From Alkalimarinus sediminis (GTDB lineage: Bacteria; Pseudomonadota; Gammaproteobacteria; Pseudomonadales; Oleiphilaceae), in NCBI RefSeq assembly GCF_026427595.1, contig NZ_CP101527.1, positions 3,653,001 through 3,717,000 of the forward strand: a stretch of 64,000 bases of DNA. Reading direction: 5' to 3'. Shown in pieces: positions 34,845 through 43,700 of the stretch. Position 1 is the stretch's first letter. Every line of letters begins with the position of its first letter. The position numbers were made by a program, and so were the translations under genes. The notes under the pieces were generated by a model. It was given only the letters and a program-made list of their open reading frames with translations. It was not told where the DNA came from and did no database searches.

Positions 34845-35801
34845 TTAGCGTCTACTGTTCAGCTTCTCTTCAATTTTATCCATCAACTGACCTGCAATGT
34901 CCAACCCATAATCGCGGTCAAGCTCACGAATACAGGTAGGGCTGGTCACATTAATTTCGGTCAGGTAATCGCCAATAACATCAATCCCGACAAATAGAAG
35001 CCCCTTGGCTTTTAATACAGGCCCTACTTGCTCGCAAATCCAGCGGTCGCGATCAGTCAGCGGCCGTCCTTCTCCTCGCCCACCTGCTGCTAGATTGCCT
35101 CGATTCTCACCCTTAGCAGGTATTCGAGCTAAACCATAGGGAACCGGCTCACCATCAATCAACAATATACGCTTATCGCCTTCTGTTATCTCGGGTATAA
35201 ACTTCTGCGCCATAGCTTGCTGAGTTTCATGCTGCGTGAGTGTCTCCAAGATCACTCCGATATTTGCATCACCCTCTTTAACCCTGAAGATATTAACCCC
35301 ACCCATGCCATCTAGCGGTTTGAAAATAACGTCTTTATGTTTGATAAAGAACGCCTTGAGTCGCTCTTTATCTCGCGACACCAACACATCAGGGCAGCAT
35401 TGAGGAAACTGGGTAGCAAACAGCTTCTCATTACAATCTCGAAGGCCTTGCTGATTATTCACCAGTAGAACACCACCCTCTTCAGCACGACTTAAAATGA
35501 GAGTGGAATAAAGAAACTCACTATCAAAAGGAGGATCCTTGCGCATCAGTATCGTGTCAAGCTCAGTCAACGCCTGGTCCTCTCTCTCAGAGAGTGTATA
35601 CCACTGGTTCGGATCTTCTTTTACGGTCAATTGCCTTAAAGAGGCTTTTGCGACACCCTGCTCGAGATAGAGATCTTTAAGCTCCATATAATAAAGCTCC
35701 CACCCTCTCTTTTGTGCCGCCAGCAGCATAGCAAAAGAACTGTCTTTTACTATATTAATGTCGCTGATAGGGTCCATCACTATTCCGAGCTTTATTGTCA
35801 T
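34845..35801 (-). CDS. gshB: Glutathione synthetase
   Basis: 318 residues. An ATP-grasp ligase that joins gamma-glutamylcysteine and glycine. Visible are LGIVMDPISDINIVKDSSFAML at the N-terminus, MRKDPPFDSEFLYSTLIL, the ATP-binding KPLDGMGGVNIFRV and the glycine-rich loop GENRGNLAAGGRGEGRPLTDRD, then the metal-binding TEINVTSPTCIRELD. The pathway's first enzyme, gshA, is at 62285-63892. Transcribed away from pilG, as in Pseudomonas. Confidence 0.97.
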   Translation of the reverse strand: MTIKLGIVMDPISDINIVKDSSFAMLLAAQKRGWELYYMELKDLYLEQGVAKASLRQLTVKEDPNQWYTLSEREDQALTELDTILMRKDPPFDSEFLYSTLILSRAEEGGVLLVNNQQGLRDCNEKLFATQFPQCCPDVLVSRDKERLKAFFIKHKDVIFKPLDGMGGVNIFRVKEGDANIGVILETLTQHETQQAMAQKFIPEITEGDKRILLIDGEPVPYGLARIPAKGENRGNLAAGGRGEGRPLTDRDRWICEQVGPVLKAKGLLFVGIDVIGDYLTEINVTSPTCIRELDRDYGLDIAGQLMDKIEEKLNSRR

Positions 35802-36132
35802 AAAATACCTATTAACCTACCAAGTTATTTATTTTGTACTAATCTTAACCCTAAGCCGAATCGAAAACAGCTTTCACCGTGCCGGAGCACTTTATCAAAG
35901 TACTGAATATGGAGCTACTTATCATTCGGTTAAGATTTGTGACAAATTATATACAAACAATTTCTTTATAATGATTCTCAAATAAACTATAAATAATAAA
36001 TGTTTATAGAATGCTTTAGAATTCTGTGTTAAAAATGCACGTTAACATATTGGCCGTCACAGACTTTAGCAGGCCGCCCCATGGCCACAAAAAATATAAA
36101 ACGACCTTCTAAACGCTTAGGGCAGTTGGATA
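35802..36132. other. 331-base divergent region between gshB and pilG
   Basis: AT-rich. Holds the promoters for gshB (minus) and the pil-chp cluster (plus). A TATAAT sequence lies at 35967-35972 with no good -35 at the right spacing. No repeat or hairpin beyond short AT palindromes. Confidence 0.55.
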
Positions 36133-36519
36133 ATGGAAGACAATTTTGAGAACCTGAAAATCATGGTGATTGATGACAGTAAGACAATTCGTCGTACTGC
36201 AGAAACACTATTAAAGAAGGTTGGATGCACAGTAATAACCGCTACAGATGGCTTTGATGCACTCGCAAAAATAGCGGATTCACACCCAGACATCATTTTT
36301 GTAGATATCATGATGCCTAGGTTAGATGGCTACCAAACCTGTGCTCTGATTAAAAATAACAGTGCGTTTAAAGCGACACCGGTCATTATGCTATCCAGTA
36401 AAGATGGCCTATTTGACAAGGCTAAAGGGCGCATAGTTGGGTCGGATCAATATTTGACCAAGCCATTCAGTAAAGATGAGCTTTTGGGCACGATAAGAAC
36501 ATATATTCCTGCCAGCTAG
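36133..36519 (+). CDS. pilG: Twitching-motility response regulator PilG
   Basis: 128-residue single-domain receiver. The acidic pair Asp14-Asp15, phosphoacceptor Asp58 in IIFVDIMMPRLDG, and Lys110 in YLTKPFSKDELL are all present. In P. aeruginosa PilG is phosphorylated by ChpA, controls pilus extension and raises cAMP through adenylate cyclase CyaB with FimL. First gene of the pilGHIJK-chpABC cluster, 99 bases before pilH. Confidence 0.96.
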   Translation: MEDNFENLKIMVIDDSKTIRRTAETLLKKVGCTVITATDGFDALAKIADSHPDIIFVDIMMPRLDGYQTCALIKNNSAFKATPVIMLSSKDGLFDKAKGRIVGSDQYLTKPFSKDELLGTIRTYIPAS

Positions 36520-36618
36520 TTTTTACCGACAAGATTAGAAAACACTGTACACATTTTTGGGCATGCCACATGTCCAAAAATATTTTATTTGTAGCCAAGA
36601 AATTCATCCGGGGGAATT

Positions 36619-36981
36619 ATGGCTCGCATTTTAATCGTTGATGACTCACCTACTGAAGTCAGAAAAATTTCAACTATTCTAGAAAAGCACAAACACGAAA
36701 TCATTACTGCAGATAACGGCGCCGACGGCGTGGCAACAGCGCGAGCTGAAAAGCCAGATTTAGTATTGATGGATGTGGTAATGCCAGGTCTAAACGGTTT
36801 TCAAGCAACTCGTCAGCTGACGCGTGCGGCAGAAACAGCAGATATTCCAGTGGTAATTGTCACCACCAAAGACCAAGAAACAGACCGAGTATGGGGTACA
36901 AGGCAAGGCGCAAAAGGCTACCTTGTTAAACCAGTTAACGAGGACGACTTGATTAGCACTATCAATCAACTTCTCTCATAA
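36619..36981 (+). CDS. pilH: Twitching-motility response regulator PilH
   Basis: 120-residue receiver with the acidic pocket at 8-9, phosphoacceptor Asp52 in LVLMDVVMPGLNG, and Lys in GYLVKPVNEDDL. In Pseudomonas PilH acts on retraction or as a phosphate sink that lowers signalling through PilG. A GGGGGAATT ribosome site precedes the ATG. Separated by 20 bases from pilI. Confidence 0.96.
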   Translation: MARILIVDDSPTEVRKISTILEKHKHEIITADNGADGVATARAEKPDLVLMDVVMPGLNGFQATRQLTRAAETADIPVVIVTTKDQETDRVWGTRQGAKGYLVKPVNEDDLISTINQLLS

Positions 36982-37001
36982 TTGATCGAGTACTACTAAC
37001 C

Positions 37002-37547
37002 ATGTCTGCAAAGATAGCCCCTTTTGCCGCTCTCTCAGATATCGCTTCGAGAAGTAAATCGTTCGCAGAAGGTCTGCCTGCACAAGAAGAAGCAGTCGAA
37101 CTCTGGAGCGGCATTGGATTCACTCTTGCGGGGGAACACTTTGTTGCCCCGATGGGTGAAGTCACCGAAATCCTCCATATCCCTCGATTTACACAGATCC
37201 CTGGCGTAAAAAGTTGGATGCAAGGCTTGGCCAACGTTCGAGGCCGACTCCTACCCATCATGGATCTTGGACACTTTTTTGAGCTTCCTAAAACCTCTGT
37301 TTCAAGCCGAGACAGACGCGTACTAGTTGTTGAGCACGGAGAAGTGCTGAGCGGGCTCATTGTCGACAGTGTACTAGGCATGCAGTATTTCGCTGTAGAC
37401 GGTTTTAAAGACACGGTTGAAAACGTCACACGCTCAATGGCACCTTTTATCAACGGTGCCTACATTAAAAACGATGAAGTATGGAAGGTATTCAGTGCAT
37501 CTACGTTCACTGAAGACCCAAAGTTTCTGAGCGTGTCACAATGGTAA
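37002..37547 (+). CDS. pilI: CheW-like adaptor PilI
   Basis: 181 residues with a CheW-like domain (about 30-175): GIGFTLAGEHFVAPMGEVTEIL, PGVKSWMQGLANVRGRLLPIMDL and RVLVVEHGEVLSGLIVDSVLGM. It should couple the receptor PilJ to the kinase ChpA at the inner-membrane face. The N-terminal 25 residues are a helical extension common to PilI proteins. Directly after pilH and 167 bases before pilJ. Confidence 0.95.
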   Translation: MSAKIAPFAALSDIASRSKSFAEGLPAQEEAVELWSGIGFTLAGEHFVAPMGEVTEILHIPRFTQIPGVKSWMQGLANVRGRLLPIMDLGHFFELPKTSVSSRDRRVLVVEHGEVLSGLIVDSVLGMQYFAVDGFKDTVENVTRSMAPFINGAYIKNDEVWKVFSASTFTEDPKFLSVSQW

Positions 37548-37714
37548 TGGTCAGCTTTTAGTGCAACTTTGTTGACACTAAAAAATGACGTTAGTAGCGG
37601 CTGTTAGCAGTAATATCAGCAGTTAGTAAATTTAATGCGGTAACAGTGTTCCATAACAGGTTCACTATCACTCGAAAACAACAACTTAGAATATAAGAGG
37701 CCGGGAGCCAGAAA

Positions 37715-39760
37715 ATGAAAAGTAAATCTGGAAAGTTTAATTCAGGCCAGGGCAACAACTCGCTCCTCCTTGGATTAGGTGGAGTATTGGTCGTCCTGCT
37801 GCTCTTTCTTGCATATGTATCATTCATAATCGTAAGAGATAGTAACCACGATAAAGAATATGCAGGCCATGCAAGTGACCTACGAGTGTTATCGCAGGAA
37901 ATCGCTAAAAACGCATCGGAAGCATCTGGTGGTAAGCCAGAAGCATTTGATCAGTTAAAGCGATCTCGTGATGACTTTGAACGCAAATTAAACCTTATCG
38001 TTCAAGGTAACCAAGAGACTAACCTTCCACCAACAGAGCTCGCGACAGAAACAGGCGTAGTCAAACGTTGGAACGAAGTTAAAAACAACACTGACCAAAT
38101 TTTGGCAAACCAAGATACAGTTCTATCACTTCATCTGGTTGCAGAAACACTCAACGAGACAATCCCGCAGTTGCAGGTTGAGTATGATGATGTTGTACAG
38201 ATTCTTCTAGAAGGTGAAGCGCCGGCCGATCAAATTGCGGTTGCACAGCGCCAATCACTACTTGCAGAACGTATCGTTCGAAGTGTTAACAATGTACTTT
38301 CTGGTGATGAAGATGCGGTAATTGCCGCTGACCGATTCGGCCGTGACGCCAAACTATTTGGTCGTGTACTTAACGGCATGGTTGAAGGTAACAGCGTAAT
38401 GGGTATCAGTCAGGTTAGTGATGAAGATGCTATTTACGGCCTTGAAGCAATCGCAGAAATGTTTGAGTTCGTCAGTGAAAACGTTGACGTAATTTTGGAA
38501 AAATCACCTGAGCTATTTAAAGTTCGTACTGCAGCAAACAACATCTTCCAAGATTCTCAAGCACTACTAAAAGAAACAACCTCACTGTCTACTCAGTTTC
38601 AAACTCAGGCAGAGTCTCGTACGATCAGCCCTACGCTTGCATACCTTATTTTGGGTGGTGTAATTCTTGTTATCGTTTTGATTGGTTTATCTCTATTCCG
38701 TGAGAGTCAGGCTCGTCTACAGACAACCACCGAACAGAATGAGCAAAACCAGAACGCAATCTTGCGACTACTTGATGAACTTGCTGACCTTGCTGACGGT
38801 GACTTAACAACAGAAGCAACCGTAACAGAAGACTTTACTGGGGCTATCGCTGACTCTATCAACTTCGCAATCGACCAAATGCGTGGTCTTGTTAAGGCGA
38901 TCCGAGATACTGCGGTACAGGTTGCTGCTGCTGCACAAGAAACACAAGCCACAGCAATGCATCTAGCCGATGCATCTGAGCACCAAGCACAAGAAATTGC
39001 CGGAGCATCAGCCGCTGTAAATGAAATGGCCGTTTCTATCGACCAAGTATCTTCAAACGCTGGTGAGTCATCAGCGGTTGCGGAAAGATCGGTTGCGATC
39101 GCGAAGAAAGGTGCTGAAGTTGTACAAAACACCATCCGAGGCATGGACACGATCCGTGAGCAGATTCAAGAAACCTCAAAGCGTATTAAACGTCTGGGTG
39201 AATCGTCTCAAGAGATCGGAGATATCGTATCCCTGATCAACGACATTGCCGATCAAACCAACATTCTGTCATTGAACGCAGCAATCCAGGCATCGATGGC
39301 CGGTGACGCAGGTCGAGGCTTCGCGGTTGTTGCCGACGAAGTACAGCGACTGGCAGAGCGTTCATCTGCGGCAACAAAACAGATTGAAGCACTGGTTAAA
39401 ACGATCCAGACCGATACTAACGAAGCCGTTATATCGATGGAACACACCACTGCAGAAGTTGTTCGAGGAGCACGATTAGCACAGGATGCGGGTGTTGCAC
39501 TAGAAGAGATCGAGAACGTATCGATGAACCTAGCTGACTTGATCCAGAACATCTCTAACGCAGCTCGCCAGCAGTCATCATCTGCGGGCCACATCTCTAA
39601 CACGATGAACGTTATCCAGGAGATCACTTCGCAGACCTCTGCAGGTACTAACGCAACTGCGAAATCGATCGGAAATCTTGCTGAAATGGCAAACCAGCTT
39701 CGAAGTTCTGTGGCAGGCTTTAACCTACCAGAAGAAGGCGAGTCTGAGACTGCAGCATAG
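37715..39760 (+). CDS. pilJ: Methyl-accepting chemoreceptor PilJ
   Basis: 681 residues, close to the P. aeruginosa PilJ length. Membrane helix 1 spans about 18-42 (LLLGLGGVLVVLLLFLAYVSFI). A periplasmic region of about 265 residues with PilJ-type helical repeats follows (LRVLSQEIAKNASEASGGKPE and QRQSLLAERIVRSVNNVLSGD). Membrane helix 2 is at 308-328, followed by HAMP-like sequence, then a cytosolic signalling hairpin with the conserved tip SLINDIADQTNILSLNAAIQ and [17 protein letters not shown]. PilJ is thought to sense pilin monomers or surface contact. Adapted by PilK and ChpB. Confidence 0.97.
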   Translation: MKSKSGKFNSGQGNNSLLLGLGGVLVVLLLFLAYVSFIIVRDSNHDKEYAGHASDLRVLSQEIAKNASEASGGKPEAFDQLKRSRDDFERKLNLIVQGNQETNLPPTELATETGVVKRWNEVKNNTDQILANQDTVLSLHLVAETLNETIPQLQVEYDDVVQILLEGEAPADQIAVAQRQSLLAERIVRSVNNVLSGDEDAVIAADRFGRDAKLFGRVLNGMVEGNSVMGISQVSDEDAIYGLEAIAEMFEFVSENVDVILEKSPELFKVRTAANNIFQDSQALLKETTSLSTQFQTQAESRTISPTLAYLILGGVILVIVLIGLSLFRESQARLQTTTEQNEQNQNAILRLLDELADLADGDLTTEATVTEDFTGAIADSINFAIDQMRGLVKAIRDTAVQVAAAAQETQATAMHLADASEHQAQEIAGASAAVNEMAVSIDQVSSNAGESSAVAERSVAIAKKGAEVVQNTIRGMDTIREQIQETSKRIKRLGESSQEIGDIVSLINDIADQTNILSLNAAIQASMAGDAGRGFAVVADEVQRLAERSSAATKQIEALVKTIQTDTNEAVISMEHTTAEVVRGARLAQDAGVALEEIENVSMNLADLIQNISNAARQQSSSAGHISNTMNVIQEITSQTSAGTNATAKSIGNLAEMANQLRSSVAGFNLPEEGESETAA

Positions 39761-39794
39761 CGTAGTTGGTGAGGTTTAACTCCCTGTTGTGAAT

Positions 39795-40688
39795 ATGATG
39801 GCTAACTACAATGACAAGGCTCAACCCACTGGCTGGGCCTTGAAACCATTACCCGAAATGGATAATGACCAATTTCGAAAGTGGCAGGAGCTACTTGAGA
39901 GCCGAACCGGTATGAGTTTGCCCATAGGCCGCAAGGTCTTTTTGCAAACCAGCCTGGGTATAAGGATGCGTGAAATTGGCTGTAGTGACTATCAAGAGTA
40001 TTTTGAAAAGGTAATTAGCGGTCCTGGCGGCATTATCGAATGGACCACCCTAGTTGATCGGCTTACTGTACAAGAGACACGTTTTTATAGAGATATAGAT
40101 GCGTGCAACTTGGTAACAGACTATGTACTTACACGGCCTATCGACAACCTTAAAAAGTCATCACTCGAAGTATGGAGTGTTGGCTGTTCAACAGGTGAAG
40201 AGCCTTACACCTTAGCAATGCTGCTCAGTGAAAGTATGTATATGCTAGGGCTCAAGCATTATTACGGTATCACGGGTACCGATATAAGCACCCCAGCCCT
40301 AGAGAAAGCGCGAGCCGGGATATATACCGAGCGTAAGCTGGTAACAGTTGAAGATACGCAACGGGAAAAATATTTCAAAAAACACGACAACGGCCAATAT
40401 GAAGTCATTCCGGCTATCAAAGACCGTGTTTGTTTTGCCAGAGTCAACATTTTAGATCTCGGTAACGCACCCATGCATGGGATGAATGTAATTTTTTGCC
40501 AAAACGTACTGATCTATTTTCGTCGCTGGAGACGGAAAGAGATCTTAAGCAGATTGGTTGAGAGACTAGTACCAGGTGGATTACTGGTTCTAGGCCAAGG
40601 TGAAATGGTCGACTGGGAACACCCCGACTTAGAACGGGTTCCTAGCGACAATACTCTTGCGTTCATCCGACGCCCAGAAAAGAATTAG
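39795..40688 (+). CDS. pilK: CheR-type protein-glutamate methyltransferase PilK
   Basis: About 297 residues. N-terminal CheR helical domain (FRKWQELLESRTGMSLPIGRKVFLQTSL), then the SAM-dependent methyltransferase domain with the motif VWSVGCSTGEEPYTLAMLL, GTDISTPALEKARAGIY and the NVIFCQNVLIYF motif. It should methylate PilJ. The frame is also open from a GTG at 39789, but I see no strong ribosome site for either, so the start is uncertain by two codons. Ends 16 bases before chpA. Confidence 0.93.
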   Translation: MMANYNDKAQPTGWALKPLPEMDNDQFRKWQELLESRTGMSLPIGRKVFLQTSLGIRMREIGCSDYQEYFEKVISGPGGIIEWTTLVDRLTVQETRFYRDIDACNLVTDYVLTRPIDNLKKSSLEVWSVGCSTGEEPYTLAMLLSESMYMLGLKHYYGITGTDISTPALEKARAGIYTERKLVTVEDTQREKYFKKHDNGQYEVIPAIKDRVCFARVNILDLGNAPMHGMNVIFCQNVLIYFRRWRRKEILSRLVERLVPGGLLVLGQGEMVDWEHPDLERVPSDNTLAFIRRPEKN

Positions 40689-40704
40689 AAATACTGGAGA
40701 AGTT

Positions 40705-43700
40705 ATGGGTAATAGCCATGACTATGTAGCACTCGACTGGGTTCGAGGCGAAATAGATGAAACACTAAATCAGGCAAGGCAGGCACTGGAAGCCTACGTC
40801 GAAAATACGGAAGATACCTCCCGTATACGGTTCTGTCTGAACTATATCCATCAAGTGCATGGCACATTGCAGATGGTGGAGTTCTATGGCGCTGCACTTC
40901 TTGCAGAAGAGATGGAGAAGCTCGCCCAAGCGCTGCTAAATCAGGCTGTTCCCAATTTAAGAGAAGCCGTAGAAGTGCTTATGCAGGCAGTGCTACAGCT
41001 TCCAAGTTATCTAGAGCATCTGCATGCTGGTCGCAAAGACCTACCATTAGTGATTCTCCCTATTCTTAATGACTTGAGAGCATCCAGAGGAGAGTCATTA
41101 CTCTCTGATACTTCTCTATTCACCCCTGACTTATCTGCCGCTCGAATCACAGCACCTGCAGGAGTTGTGCAACGCCTGCAAGATGAAAAAGTCATTGCAA
41201 GTCTTCGCAAGCTACGCCAGATGTTCCAATTTTCACTAGCGGGTGCTGTTAGAGGTAATGAAGTTAAAGCTAACACCGCTTATATGGTTAAGGTGTTAAC
41301 TCGGGTTGAACGACTCTGTCAGCATACATCTATAGGTCAACTTTGGTCTGTCGCCATTGCCTTTATCGAAGTCTTTGATGATAACGAAGTTGAATTGACC
41401 TCTGCGACTAAGACACTGCTAAGAGACCTGGATCATCAGCTAAAACGCCTAATTGACGAAAGCGTTGATATTTTACTGCAACCTATTCCTGAAGATTTAC
41501 TGAAGCACCTTCTCTACTACATTGCCAAATCTGACACCGATACGGAGCATGTCAGAAAAGTTCGAGAGCTGTTTAATCTAGACCAATCGTTGCCGAAAGA
41601 TGAAGAGGTCGATGCCGAAAGAGCTCGCATGCAAGGTCCCGATAAAGATGCTATCGAATCGGTAGTATCTGCGTTAAATGAAGAGCTTGCTAGAATAAAA
41701 GACCAACTAGACCTATTTGTGCGCGGTGAGTTTAGAGATAACGCCGACCTTGAAGAGCTGCTGCCTGGTCTTAAACAAGTTGCTAACACCATGGCCGTAC
41801 TTGGATTGGGTATTCCGAGAAAGGTCATACTCGAACAAGTTGAAGTGATCGAAGCGTTAATAGAAGAGCGTGGAGAAGCCGAAGATAGCACGTTGATGGA
41901 TATCGCTGGTGCGCTTCTTTACGTTGAAGCTACGCTGACAGGTATGACAGAAGAACACGCTTCCACTTTACCCACTCAGACAGAGTCTGACATTCCTGCT
42001 GAACAGTTAGGCAATGCCCATGACGCACTGTTAAGAGAAGCCAGAAATGGGCTAGAACAAGCCAAAACCTGCATCGTTAACTTTATCGCTTCGCAGTGGG
42101 ATCATAGTGAAATAGAAGGCGTTCCTGCAATACTCGACGGTCTTCGTGGTGGATTACAGATCATCCCTCTTACCAAAGCATCAGAGCTTATTAACTCTTG
42201 TAATCAATACATACAACAGGCACTGCTTTCGAAGCGCAGCGTACCTGACTGGAAACAGCTCGACACCCTTGCCGATGCAATAACCAGTATCGAATATTAC
42301 ATTGAGCGGTTAACTGAAGGCGCACAAGACAATGAGCTTATTCTACAAGTAGCAGAAGAGAGTGTTACTGAATTAGGATTTCCTCCTGGCGAAGCGCCAA
42401 CCTATACCGAAAGCAGCACTGAACAAGAAAGCTCGTCTGAAGAACCCCTGTCAGACTTCTCACCTGATGCGCCAAGCAAGGAATCTGATGCAGAGCTTAT
42501 CGATGATGAAATCATTGAGATTTTCATTGAAGAGGCAGAAGAAGTTCTCAGCACGATTGCAGAGTTTTATCCTAAGTTTCTTAAAGACCACCAGCAGAAA
42601 GGTGCCATCGTTGAATTACGAAGAGCCTTTCACACACTCAAAGGAAGCGGCCGCTTAGTAGGCGCTGCAACCCTTGGAGAGTTGGCTTGGTCTGTAGAGA
42701 ACATGCTTAATCGTGTTCTTGATAACACCATTTCGATCTCTAAAGAGATATTCCCACTTCTTGAAGACGTTATTCAGAAACTACCTCAATTAGTGAGCGA
42801 CTTTAAAGAGAAGCAACCTTCCGAAGACGTCAGCGATCTTATCGATCAAGCCAATGTGATTGCCGGTGTGCCGCGCTCTGGAGCTAGCAAAGAAGCAAGC
42901 ATTGAAGCGGCCTCCTCAACAAGCGAGACTGAGCAGCATGAGGAGATTGCAACAGCAACAGCACCAGAAGCAGATGCAACAGAAGCGACTGAATCGATAG
43001 AAGTAGAAGACGCTGCAACTAGCAGCGACGCCGCTGCTGATAGCGACAACACAGTTGTAGAAGAGCAAGCGCCTATTGCCGCCACAAGTCGCAGCAACGA
43101 TGACGATGACCTAATTGATGATGAGATCATCGAGATCTTTATCGAAGAGACTGAAGAAGTTCTCGAAACAATAGCCGAGTACCTGCCGACATACCTCAGT
43201 CAGCATGACAATCGCGAAGCACTAACAGAGTTACGAAGAGCGTTCCACACCTTAAAAGGCAGTGGCAGAATGGTAAGCGCGACCACTGTTGGAGAACTCT
43301 CGTGGGCCGCTGAAAACATGATGAACCGAATAATAGACGGTTCAATTGTCATGAGTAACGAAATCGGCGACGTATTAAGTAACGTCACTGCACTGCTGCC
43401 AGATCTCATCGAAGACTTCAAACTACAACAGGCGCCTCGCCATGATGTAACACCGCTTATTCAGCAGGCAGAGTCGCTCTCTGAAGGTCAGCCCGCAGCG
43501 GCCTCAGATAGCAGCACAGCAGAGACAACAGCTGCAAGTATCACAAGTGACGTAGAAACCGATAGCGGTGTTGACCCCGTATTACTGGATATATTCCGCA
43601 GCGAAACAGACACCCACCTCGACACAATCAATGAGTTTGTCGACAAGGCTGAAGCAGAAGGTGAGCTGGCATTTACCGATGCTATTTCTCGAGCGCTTCA

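Noticed and set aside
35960-35990. Fur-box-like sequence (ATAATGATTCTC) between gshB and pilG
   Set aside because: Only one half matches a Fur consensus. The other half is poor, and AT-rich DNA gives such matches by chance.
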